From Methanobacterium sp. UBA8 (GTDB lineage Archaea; Methanobacteriota; Methanobacteria; Methanobacteriales; Methanobacteriaceae): a stretch of DNA of 7,384 nucleotides. The notes beneath the pieces are model-generated. The model saw only the letters and a program-made list of their open reading frames with translations, did not search any database and was not told the origin of the DNA. Below are positions 1 to 5,266 of the stretch, piece after piece. The stretch covers positions 201 to 7,584 of the forward strand of contig DADN01000185.1 of the NCBI GenBank assembly GCA_002509665.1. Reading direction: 5' to 3'. Position numbers and translations under genes: made by a program. Position 1 is the first letter of the stretch. Each line of letters begins with the position of its first letter.

Positions 1-197
1 GTTCCACCAAAACCTACGATGGCTGCAGTACTGATAAACGTTGCCCCGTAACTGAGTGCCATGATATATGGACGGGTTTCTCTTCCTGCAACCATATAAT
101 CATCGGCGCTATTGGTTCGCTTCCAGGCTATGTAACCTACATATCCTATTATAAGAATATAAACCAGCACTACAGCAATTAATGCAAATAAATCCAC
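1..197 (-). CDS. Sodium:solute symporter family protein, N-terminal fragment
   Basis: This is the first 65 codons of a gene that runs off the left edge. The start is GTG at 195-197. The codon immediately upstream in frame is TAA (198-200), so no earlier start is possible, and a strong ribosome binding site lies six bases upstream. The peptide has a first membrane segment at about residues 3-24, then a charged linker and the stretch VAGRETRP...MALSYGATFISTAAIVGFGG (residues 36-65). This A-G-R plus A-T-x-x-S-T-A pattern is typical of the first two helices of the SSS family (PanF, PutP, ActP, PaaL), which import solutes with Na+. The substrate cannot be read from this part. It points away from the aryl-CoA ligase operon, so the two are divergent. 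Similar transporters next to this ligase have been called pantothenate permease. An aryl-acid importer is an alternative suggested by context. The family call is firm and the substrate is inference. Confidence 0.85.
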   Translation of the reverse strand, partial: MDLFALIAVVLVYILIIGYVGYIAWKRTNSADDYMVAGRETRPYIMALSYGATFISTAAIVGFGG

Positions 198-203
198 TTA
201 ATA

Positions 204-209
204 ACCTCC
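204..209 (-). promoter_or_regulatory. Ribosome binding site of the symporter gene
   Basis: On the minus strand GGAGGT lies six bases before the GTG start. It is near-perfectly complementary to the archaeal 16S rRNA 3' end and, with the in-frame TAA just before GTG, fixes this unusual start codon. Confidence 0.8.
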
Positions 210-343
210 ATTAATTAAATTTATCCAGATTTTAGCTTATTTTAACCAACAATAAGTCATAATTTATGTAAATTATGAAAATATTAAAAATAAGCATGAA
301 AAACATGAATATTTTTCTTATTAATAATTGCTATTAAGTTTAC

Positions 344-353
344 TTTATATAAA
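344..353. promoter_or_regulatory. Palindromic TATA-like element, possibly bidirectional
   Basis: TTTATATAAA is its own reverse complement and matches an archaeal TATA box. Read on the minus strand it would start transcription near 320, giving a leader of about 125 bases for the symporter gene. Read on the plus strand it would start near 375, about 400 bases before the ligase gene, with no gene in between. Use in either direction is inferred from sequence only. Confidence 0.4.
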
Positions 354-553
354 AGCGTAACACTTTTGTTTAAGCGCATTTTCGCATATAGCTTCATACT
401 ATTTTGCCAGTGGATAATATGTCATTTCGTTGGCCATAAAACAAGATATAAAAGTGCCAAAGTAACTGATTAGTCGGTATTCTTTGTTATAGAAAGGGGT
501 ATAGATTTGTTCCAATAAATTGTGCTGTTATAAATTAAAAAATATTAATTTTA

Positions 554-609
554 ACTCAATTGTTGGGTAATCTTCTCCTTTGGAAGGGTAGAGACAACAA
601 AATCAGAGT
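554..609 (+). ncRNA. Candidate structured RNA element upstream of the aryl-CoA ligase gene
   Basis: A 6-base inverted repeat (TTGTTG at 560-565, CAACAA at 595-600) encloses a second possible stem (CTTC at 572-575 with GAAG at 583-586, or TCC at 576-578 with GGA at 582-584). It is flanked by a further 4-base pairing (ACTC at 554-557 with GAGT at 606-609). The core is G/C-richer than its surroundings. A TATA-like TTATAAATT at about 528-536 sits where a start near 555-560 would be expected. It could be a leader structure of the downstream operon or an independent small RNA. I do not recognise it as a known riboswitch class, and it has no clear C/D-box motifs. Confidence 0.25.
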
Positions 610-625
610 ATATCATTTATTTAAA

Positions 626-665
626 ATTGTCTAATATTGTCTGTCACATATTAAAATTTATGACA
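626..665 (+). promoter_or_regulatory. Possible regulator-binding repeats upstream of the ligase operon
   Basis: ATTGTCT occurs twice (626-632 and 636-642) at a 10-base period, so both copies would lie on the same face of the helix. TGTCA (642-646) and TGACA (661-665) form an inverted pair with a 14-base AT spacer. Just downstream, TTTTATAA (669-676) is one TATA candidate for the operon. A second AT-rich candidate lies at about 719-729. No regulator is known from this window. Confidence 0.25.
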
Positions 666-769
666 AGTTTTATAACTTTCTTCTAATTACATTAAATTAG
701 ATATTTTTTAAGGTAAAAAATTTATTTTTAGATATTACTAGCTACTAATCAATTAACTCAGGGGATAAG

Positions 770-2068
770 ATGATTTGGAATGAAAAAGCAGAGTGTATGT
801 CAGAAAACGATAAAGAAGCGTTACAACTTGAAAGACTACAAATGGCAGTGAAGAGAGCATATGAAAGCGTTCCATATTATAAAAAGCGTTTTGATGAACT
901 GGGTGTTAAACCAGATGATATTAAAACTCTTAAAGACATTGAAAAGCTCCCGTTTACCACAAAGGATGATTTAAGGGATGCTTATCCATTTGGAATGTTT
1001 GCAGTGCCTAGAAAAGAGATAGTAGAGGTGCATACTTCGTCTGGGACTACAGGAAAACCAACTGTGTCTGGATATACTCGGGGGGACCTTGAAATTTGGG
1101 GTGAAGTCATGGCGCGTGGTCTTTGCATGTTTGGAGTAACTGACGATGATATAATCCAGAATACACATGGTTATGGTTTATTTACTGGTGGATTTGGGGT
1201 GCATTACGGCGCCCAGAAAATGGGGGCGACAGTTATACCTATCTCAACAGGGCAGACGAAGCGCCAGATTGAAATCATGCAGGATTTTGGAACAAGTGTA
1301 ATGATTTTTACGCCTTCATATGGATTATATCTTGCTGAAGAGATTGAAGAAGAGGGAATTGATACCAAAACTGTTGGTCTTAAGGCAATAGGTTTTGGTG
1401 CGGAAATGTGGACAGAAGAAATGCGTCAGGAGATCCAGAAAAGATTTAATGCACCTGCATATAATATATATGGCCTTACTGAGGTAATTGGACCAGGAGT
1501 AGGTCTTGAATGCAGCGAAAGGGAAGGACTTCATATTTCTGAAGATCATTTTTATCCAGAGATTATAGATTCTGATACCCATGATGTACTGCCTGATGGT
1601 GAAAAAGGAGAGCTTGTTTTAACAACATTAACACGTGAGGGTACTCCATTGATTCGTTTTAGAACAAAAGATGTAACTAAACTCACAAGGGGCAAATGCG
1701 GCTGCGGAAGAACACTTGTTAAAATGGACAGGGTTACTGGACGTACTGATGATATGATGAAAATTAGGGGAGTTTCAGTCTTCCCATCGCAGATTGAAAA
1801 AGCGCTTCTTAGAATTGATGAAGTGGAGCCTCACTATCAGATTATCGTTACAAGGCCTCATTTGATGGATGAAGTTGAGGTTCAGGTTGAAGCTTCAGAA
1901 AGTCTTTTTTCAGATGAAATTAAGGAACTTGTGGGTATAAGGGAAAAAATTGAAGATTATATTCACAGTGAAATTGGTTTAAGAGTTAAAGTAACACTTG
2001 TTGAGCCAAAAACTCTGCCAAGAAGCGAAGGAAAGGCTGTAAGAGTTATAGACAAAAGGAAATTATAA
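770..2068 (+). CDS. paaK: PaaK-family phenylacetate/arylacetate-CoA ligase (F390-synthetase-like)
   Basis: This is a 432-residue adenylate-forming enzyme, the usual PaaK length. Visible motifs are the phosphate loop [10 protein letters not shown] (89-98), YGLTE (234-238), the ribose-binding RFRTKD (296-301), the hinge and C-terminal entry [20 protein letters not shown] (321-340), and the C-terminal lysine in PRSEGKAVR (K422). PaaK enzymes use ATP to activate an aryl acid and transfer it to CoA in the cytoplasm. In methanogens close relatives have been annotated as coenzyme F390 synthetase, which adenylylates F420, so the substrate is not certain. The next gene is an ACT protein and iorAB lies in the window, which favours arylacetate activation. 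A C248, H255, H260, C310, C312 cluster may bind a metal. ATG at 770 follows AGGGG (760-764) with five bases between. The operon continues after 34 bases. Confidence 0.85.
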   Translation: MIWNEKAECMSENDKEALQLERLQMAVKRAYESVPYYKKRFDELGVKPDDIKTLKDIEKLPFTTKDDLRDAYPFGMFAVPRKEIVEVHTSSGTTGKPTVSGYTRGDLEIWGEVMARGLCMFGVTDDDIIQNTHGYGLFTGGFGVHYGAQKMGATVIPISTGQTKRQIEIMQDFGTSVMIFTPSYGLYLAEEIEEEGIDTKTVGLKAIGFGAEMWTEEMRQEIQKRFNAPAYNIYGLTEVIGPGVGLECSEREGLHISEDHFYPEIIDSDTHDVLPDGEKGELVLTTLTREGTPLIRFRTKDVTKLTRGKCGCGRTLVKMDRVTGRTDDMMKIRGVSVFPSQIEKALLRIDEVEPHYQIIVTRPHLMDEVEVQVEASESLFSDEIKELVGIREKIEDYIHSEIGLRVKVTLVEPKTLPRSEGKAVRVIDKRKL

Positions 2069-2102
2069 AAAAAGCGTTTAATACAATGTTAAGGGTGGCA
2101 TT

Positions 2103-2534
2103 ATGAAAGTAAAACAGTTGTCCATATTTTTGGAAAATAGGAAAGGAAGAATGAGGAAAGCTTTGGATGTGCTTGAGAAAGGCGGAGTCAATATAAGGGC
2201 TCTTTCAATTGCAGACACTTCTGATTTTGGAATTTTAAGGTTAATAGTTCCAGAACCCGATAAGACTAAAAAGTTACTTGAAGACAATAATTTTCTTGTA
2301 AAAGTAGGGGAAGTAATAGCTGTTAGGATGTCTGATAGGCCGGGAGGATTGGGAGAAATCCTTGGAATTTTAGATGATAGTGATATTAACCTTGAATATC
2401 TTTATGCATTTGTAGAAGAGAAGGAAAACGGAGCTATTGTTTTATTACATCCAGAAAATATCGATGACGGAATTAAAGCACTCCAAGACGGCGGTGCAGA
2501 GGTTATTCTTGCTAAAGATATTTATGGATTGTAA
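2103..2534 (+). CDS. Tandem ACT-domain regulatory protein
   Basis: This 143-residue soluble protein consists of two ACT domains and nothing else. The first spans about residues 2-65 ([21 protein letters not shown] at 11-31). The second spans about 69-140 ([20 protein letters not shown] at 78-97). ACT domains bind amino acids as allosteric effectors, and the D-R-P-G-G-L turn is the usual ligand-site signature. Stand-alone tandem ACT proteins are commonly found beside PaaK-type ligases, where an aromatic amino acid is the likely ligand. That it controls the ligase or its expression is inference, since no DNA-binding part is present. It follows the ligase by 34 bases with ribosome binding site GGGTGG (2093-2098), so the two are probably co-transcribed. 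An oligo-T tract follows the stop. Confidence 0.85.
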   Translation: MKVKQLSIFLENRKGRMRKALDVLEKGGVNIRALSIADTSDFGILRLIVPEPDKTKKLLEDNNFLVKVGEVIAVRMSDRPGGLGEILGILDDSDINLEYLYAFVEEKENGAIVLLHPENIDDGIKALQDGGAEVILAKDIYGL

Positions 2535-2684
2535 TTTTATTTTTCTATTTTCATTTTTTACTTTTAATGGAAGTTTTTCATGTTTACATTTAAGTTTATT
2601 TTTTCTCATTTGATGTAGGTGGGTTTCATTATTACATAGAAGTGCGTCTGAATGGATTGAATGCATATATTTTTGAATATGCAT
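2445..2684 (-). CDS. Possible small His/Lys-rich ORF downstream of the Ig-like gene
   Basis: This is a weak candidate of 79 codons. The ATG at 2682-2684 is preceded by AAAGGAG (2690-2696) with five bases between, and it begins 16 bases after the stop of the Ig-like gene on the same strand, so it could be a second cistron. The peptide is rich in His, Lys and Asn ([20 protein letters not shown] at the start), with no signal peptide or membrane segment and no recognised family. The last 30 codons lie antisense to the 3' end of the ACT gene, where any open frame may be a shadow. The start codon also sits in an 8-base inverted repeat (2661-2668 with 2677-2684) that could hide it. The good ribosome site argues for it and the composition argues against. 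Confidence 0.2.
   Translation of the reverse strand: MHIQKYMHSIHSDALLCNNETHLHQMRKNKLKCKHEKLPLKVKNENRKIKLQSINIFSKNNLCTAVLECFNSVIDIFWM
2535..2565 (+). terminator. Oligo-T terminator of the ligase-ACT operon
   Basis: Directly after the ACT gene stop codon come several T-runs (up to six T) in a 31-base stretch that is almost only T. This is the typical archaeal intrinsic terminator form; no stem is needed. Confidence 0.65.
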
Positions 2685-2700
2685 AAAAACTCCTTTATTT

Positions 2701-3150
2701 TCATAATTTACACCTGAAATTTTGAGTTTGGAAACTGCATGATGATATAACCACCAGTGATGCCCGAGTCTTACAAGGGCGTAGATATTTGTTTCCCATG
2801 TATTTTACGTCTACTGTGTAGCTTCCAGGAATTAAGTTATGGGTATCTATATCTACGGAGGCTTTACCGTCCCAAAAACTTATTTTTTCAGTTGTACTGA
2901 CTATTTTGGTGCCATTTGTGTCTGAAACTGTAAAGTTTAAGTATGCTCCATCAATGTCTACCCATCCAAAGCCTTCATTTAATTGTCCACGTGCAGCTAT
3001 GGATGTTTTATCTCCATGTTTAACGTAAACATCTTCTATTTTAATTATTCGGGTTTCTGTAGCTGCAGGACATATTTGCGTGGGGATAAATGCCATAAAA
3101 AAGATTGATGCCAGATGTATTATTTTTAAATTAAAGTTCATATCTTCCAT
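2701..3150 (-). CDS. Small secreted Ig-like domain protein
   Basis: This 149-residue protein has an N-terminal signal peptide: hydrophobic core at about residues 10-28 and a likely cleavage after the Ala pair at 29-30. A single beta-sandwich-like domain follows at about 34-136. The segment IPGSYTVDVKYMGNKYLRP (107-125) is the G-x-Y-T-V-x-V-x-Y-x-G-N strand pair common in bacterial/archaeal Ig-like (Big-type) repeats of Methanobacterium surface proteins. A 13-residue tail with two cysteines (C138, C147) ends the protein. There is no catalytic motif, so it is probably a binding or structural protein outside the membrane; its function is unknown. ATG at 3150 or three codons later (3141) could be used; the latter gives a more typical signal peptide. 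It diverges from the chagasin-like gene across 89 bases and shares a palindromic TATA element with it. Confidence 0.7.
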   Translation of the reverse strand: MEDMNFNLKIIHLASIFFMAFIPTQICPAATETRIIKIEDVYVKHGDKTSIAARGQLNEGFGWVDIDGAYLNFTVSDTNGTKIVSTTEKISFWDGKASVDIDTHNLIPGSYTVDVKYMGNKYLRPCKTRASLVVISSCSFQTQNFRCKL

Positions 3151-3184
3151 CTCACTTTGAATGTTGTTTATACTATACGATAAA

Positions 3185-3198
3185 TTTATATATATAAA
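3185..3198. promoter_or_regulatory. Shared palindromic TATA box between divergent secreted-protein genes
   Basis: TTTATATATATAAA is a perfect 14-base palindrome and an excellent archaeal TATA box in both directions. On the minus strand it is preceded by an A-rich BRE-like AAAAG and would start RNA near 3167, just ahead of the Ig-like gene. On the plus strand it is preceded by CGATAAAT and would start RNA near 3215, about 25 bases before the chagasin-like gene. One element may thus serve both genes. Confidence 0.6.
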
Positions 3199-3200
3199 CT

Positions 3201-3219
3201 TTTACATTTTAAATGTAAA
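3201..3219. promoter_or_regulatory. 19-base inverted repeat, candidate operator
   Basis: TTTACATTT (3201-3209) and AAATGTAAA (3211-3219) are perfect reverse complements around a single base. The repeat begins two bases after the TATA palindrome and covers the expected start site of the chagasin-like gene and the BRE side of the Ig-like promoter. A dimeric regulator bound here could block or tune both genes. The regulator is not in this window. Confidence 0.5.
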
Positions 3220-3239
3220 TGTGAAATGGTGGTAAAAAA

Positions 3240-3644
3240 ATGAAATGTTTAAAAACAGCTTCAATGATTATCTTAGCTGTATTCTCGTTGAGTATGGTCT
3301 CAGGAGTATTTGCAGCAGATAAATGTATATTTCCAGTTAAAGAAGAAAAACAGTTAACTGTAAAGGTAAATAAAGAGTTCAATATAACCTTGGAAAGTAA
3401 TCCGAGCACTGGTTATCAATGGTTTCAAGACGTTAATTCGAGATTTTTAAAGATTATAAGCAGTCAATATTGTCCACCAGAAGATATGAATGAAAGTAAT
3501 ATCGCTGGAGAACCAGGAACTCAAATATTTACATTTAAAGCCATCAAAACTGGTAAAACAGATATAACTATGAAATATGCTAGACCTTGGGAAAACTGTC
3601 TCCCTGCAGAGGAAATAATTTACCATGTAAACATTGTAAACTAA
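3240..3644 (+). CDS. Chagasin-family (I42) cysteine protease inhibitor, secreted
   Basis: This 134-residue protein has a clear signal peptide (residues 1-25, ending VFA-A). The mature part carries the three loops of chagasin-type inhibitors: NPSTGY (54-59, the loop that enters the protease active site), GEPGTQ (90-95) and ARPWE (114-118). In this family these loops block papain-like (C1) peptidases. The spacing and size (about 109 mature residues, Ig-like fold) match chagasin. C29, C78 and C120 are extra, since classical chagasin has no disulfide. The secreted location suggests protection of the cell surface or control of a secreted C1 peptidase, but no such peptidase is in the window. ATG at 3240 follows GGTGGT (3228-3233) with six bases between. 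The gene is monocistronic and ends at an oligo-T terminator. Confidence 0.85.
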   Translation: MKCLKTASMIILAVFSLSMVSGVFAADKCIFPVKEEKQLTVKVNKEFNITLESNPSTGYQWFQDVNSRFLKIISSQYCPPEDMNESNIAGEPGTQIFTFKAIKTGKTDITMKYARPWENCLPAEEIIYHVNIVN

Positions 3645-3676
3645 TAAAAAGAAAAAAAGAGGTTTTTATTTATTTA
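3645..3676 (+). terminator. Terminator of the chagasin-like gene
   Basis: TAAAAA (3645-3650) can pair with TTTTTA (3663-3668), and T-rich sequence continues to 3676. It lies directly after the stop codon, and both weak-stem and archaeal oligo-T features are present. Confidence 0.55.
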
Positions 3677-3764
3677 ATTATTTCGCCAGATATTTATTGG
3701 AACTCTACTTTCTATTTGGAATGTAACACTCTAGATAATGCTGGCGATTTATATTCTCTTTAAT

Positions 3765-3788
3765 AGGCGTTACTTAATGTAAATGCCT
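3765..3788. other. Hairpin after the mucin-like gene
   Basis: AGGC (3765-3768) pairs with GCCT (3785-3788), and inside it TTAC (3770-3773) pairs with GTAA (3779-3782) around a 5-base loop. It begins seven bases past the stop of the minus-strand gene at 3795. It may stabilise or end that transcript, although no long T-run follows on the minus strand. Confidence 0.35.
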
Positions 3789-3794
3789 GAGCGC

Positions 3795-4025
3795 TTACTT
3801 GGTAGAGTTAGTAGTATTTTGAGTCTGATTGGTTGTTTTTGTGCTGGTTGTACTATTTGTATGAGTATTATTTTGCGAACTGGTTCCATTGTTAATGGAT
3901 GTATTGGTATTTTCTGGGCTATTGGTGTTATCATGTGCTGAGCTAATATTTGAGGTATTTGAGCTTGTTTGATTGTGATTAACCTGACTTGCCAGTGTAA
4001 TATACGCCGCTCCAATAACTACCAC
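3795..4025 (-). CDS. Asn/Thr/Ser-rich membrane-anchored surface protein, start uncertain
   Basis: With GTG at 4025 this is 76 residues: a hydrophobic start (VVIGAAYITLA) and then an almost pure Asn/Thr/Ser tail with ten N-x-S/T sequons (N18, N23, N26, N41, N46, N52, N57, N66, N70, N73). Such mucin-like tails are heavily glycosylated outside the cell in archaea. The chosen start cuts the membrane segment in two. The same frame stays open upstream and encodes KGREKTDINSRSGLIVILI before GTG, which would complete a charged cytoplasmic end and a full membrane helix of about 19 residues. That extension has no ATG, GTG or TTG. A GTG at 4075 lies one frame off, before six A's (4067-4072). The true product is therefore probably about 15-20 residues longer, with a frameshift or unusual start. 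No family is recognised. Confidence 0.55.
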   Translation of the reverse strand: MVVIGAAYITLASQVNHNQTSSNTSNISSAHDNTNSPENTNTSINNGTSSQNNTHTNSTTSTKTTNQTQNTTNSTK

Positions 4026-4126
4026 TATAAGAATTACAATTAAACCACTTCTACTATTAATATCCGTTTTTTCACGTCCTTTTGATATTTGTAAAGTAAA
4101 TGACTGTAATGGAAGCCTTAAAAAAT

Positions 4127-4135
4127 GTATTTATG
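4127..4135 (-). promoter_or_regulatory. TATA-like element of the mucin-like gene
   Basis: On the minus strand CATAAATAC would place the RNA start near 4104. That suits a start codon near 4075 better than one at 4025, supporting the N-terminal extension. The rest of 4076-4288 shows no gene on either strand. Confidence 0.3.
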
Positions 4136-4288
4136 GAGGGAATCCACAGCCTGACATAATGAAGTAAAATGTTGGTTCATTCTCATATTTAAAATTATCT
4201 AAAATGGAATTAATGGTTTATTCAAGTAATAATATCAATATCAATTAAAATTAAAGCTTTTAAAAATGAATGGATTAAAATAGGTTAT

Positions 4289-4318
4289 AAAAAATTTATA
4301 TGAGAATTGGAAAATTCT
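4289..4318 (-). terminator. Hairpin plus T-run terminator of the 53-residue membrane protein gene
   Basis: On the minus strand AGAATT (4318-4313) pairs with AATTCT (4308-4303) around a 4-base loop, and a run of six T (4294-4289) follows within ten bases. It lies 18 bases after the stop codon of the gene at 4336. Confidence 0.5.
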
Positions 4319-4335
4319 AAAGTATCTGATAGTTT

Positions 4336-4497
4336 TTAATGGAAATACACTTTTGATAAACCTGCTAAAATACGTACCAGTATTATTGCTGCAATTATTA
4401 CTATGATTGCCCATTTTGGTATCTTGCCGGAAAAGTGTGATGCTAAATTCTTTAAATTTAAGAGTTTAAGATAGTATAATATCTTTTTCCTTTCCAT
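4336..4497 (-). CDS. Small single-pass membrane protein, 53 residues
   Basis: This short gene encodes 53 residues. It opens with a basic amphipathic stretch, MERKKILYYLKLLNLKNLAS (1-20), then HFSGKIPKW and one strong membrane helix (about 30-47, AIIVIIAAIILVRILAGL), and ends SKVYFH. The positive N-terminal part before the helix predicts a cytoplasmic N-terminus with only a few residues outside. ATG at 4497 is preceded by GAGATGA (4502-4508), which is close to the anti-Shine-Dalgarno complement, with four bases between. A TATA-like CTTATTTATTG (4559-4549) lies at a suitable distance, and a hairpin/T-run follows the stop, so it looks like a complete one-gene transcript. I recognise no family. 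It could be a small regulator or partner of a membrane complex; no function is claimed. Confidence 0.6.
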   Translation of the reverse strand: MERKKILYYLKLLNLKNLASHFSGKIPKWAIIVIIAAIILVRILAGLSKVYFH

Positions 4498-4619
4498 TTT
4501 TTCATCTCATAAGCTAATACTATTTGTAATTTGTTTAACGTATCATATCAATAAATAAGTTGATTTATTGAACGCACATATTACTTACAGGTCTAAGTAT
4601 TTAAAATTACTTATTAAAT

Positions 4620-4645
4620 AGTAAAAAAGAAAGAATTAAAAAGAA
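4620..4645 (-). terminator. Oligo-T terminator of the iorAB operon
   Basis: Immediately after the iorB stop, the minus strand reads several T-runs (five and six T) broken by single C or A bases over about 26 bases. This is the usual archaeal terminator form. Confidence 0.6.
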
Positions 4646-5239
4646 TTAATTGGATGAAACAAACTCAAACCCTTTTTCGTATGCTTTCATATTAATAGGA
4701 ATGCTCTTTTGAGGTAAGTTTGCCCTCATTGATTTCAAAACAGCTTCTTTATCTATTGGGAAGCCTGAAACTGCAGTAGCCCCTCCAAGCATAACCATGT
4801 TAAGTGAAAGGATATGTCCTGCATCTTTAGCTGCTTTTTCAGCGTCAAGAGCGAATACACCTTTTACTTTTGATTTAAGTTCATCTAAAATATCTGGAAT
4901 TTGTGGATAAGGTACTTCACTTTCAGTTATGTTAAAAGGCATTATTGGGGAGGTATTTACAACAACATAAGTGTCTTTACTTGCCTTTGAAATTGCCCTA
5001 AGCGCTTCCATTGGTTCAAATGCAATTAAAAGGTTAGCATTGCTTTTTTCAATTATTGGACTTTTTGAATCTCCTATTTTAAGTTCTGTTGAAACAACTC
5101 CTCCGCGCTGGGCCATTCCGTGTACTTCGCTCATTACAACTCCCATGTCGCTTTTCATTGCAGCTTCACCAATTACAATACTGGTTTTGATGATTCCCTG
5201 TCCTCCGACACCGCAGATATAAATGTTATATGGTTTCAT
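4646..5239 (-). CDS. iorB: Indolepyruvate ferredoxin oxidoreductase, beta subunit
   Basis: The 197 residues match the usual IorB length. IorB corresponds to the gamma-type domain of 2-oxoacid:ferredoxin oxidoreductases. GVGGQG (10-15) near the N-terminus and SEVHGMAQRGG (37-47) are the family signatures. With IorA it catalyses CoA-dependent oxidative decarboxylation of arylpyruvates to arylacetyl-CoA, CO2 and reduced ferredoxin. In methanogens the reverse reaction, making arylpyruvates from arylacetyl-CoA, is used to build aromatic amino acids from aryl acids (established for methanogens). The enzyme is cytoplasmic and oxygen-sensitive. ATG at 5239 follows GGAGAT (5245-5250) with five bases between. 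It starts 27 bases after iorA ends, so they form one transcript. No key residue seems missing. Confidence 0.93.
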   Translation of the reverse strand: MKPYNIYICGVGGQGIIKTSIVIGEAAMKSDMGVVMSEVHGMAQRGGVVSTELKIGDSKSPIIEKSNANLLIAFEPMEALRAISKASKDTYVVVNTSPIMPFNITESEVPYPQIPDILDELKSKVKGVFALDAEKAAKDAGHILSLNMVMLGGATAVSGFPIDKEAVLKSMRANLPQKSIPINMKAYEKGFEFVSSN

Positions 5240-5266
5240 TTTTAATCTCCATGATTTTTAATTATA

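Larger units (their letters stand above)
198..769. other. Long AT-rich intergenic region between divergent symporter and ligase genes
   Basis: No convincing protein gene lies in these 572 bases. The longest open stretches are under 40 codons and lack ribosome binding sites. The stretch holds a palindromic TATA-like element (344-353), a TATA-like element near 528-536 just ahead of an inverted repeat (554-609), a 7-base direct repeat spaced one helical turn apart (626-642), and a TGTCA/TGACA inverted pair (642-665). It is long for two divergent archaeal promoters, which leaves room for a leader RNA or a small non-coding RNA. Confidence 0.6.

Noticed and set aside
308..406. 37-codon minus-strand frame in the symporter-ligase intergenic region
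   Set aside because: No ribosome binding site, composition follows local AT content.
554..609. H/ACA guide RNA reading of the inverted repeat (an ACA follows the hairpin)
   Set aside because: The ACA bases are part of the outer stem, so the required single-stranded ACA and guide pocket are not formed.
681..689. TTCTAATTA shared between the ligase upstream region and the iorA upstream region (7181-7189, minus)
   Set aside because: A single AT-rich 9-mer in two AT-rich promoters is expected by chance and sits at different places relative to the TATA candidates.
3209..3409. 66-codon minus-strand frame across the chagasin-like gene start
   Set aside because: It overlaps the chagasin signal peptide and the operator-like repeat, and composition is as expected for an antisense shadow.
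3770..4015. 81-codon minus-strand frame overlapping the mucin-like gene
   Set aside because: It is a frame shadow of the repetitive Asn/Thr codons; the other frame gives a membrane segment and sequons, while this one has low-complexity Ile/Pro/Gln without a ribosome site.
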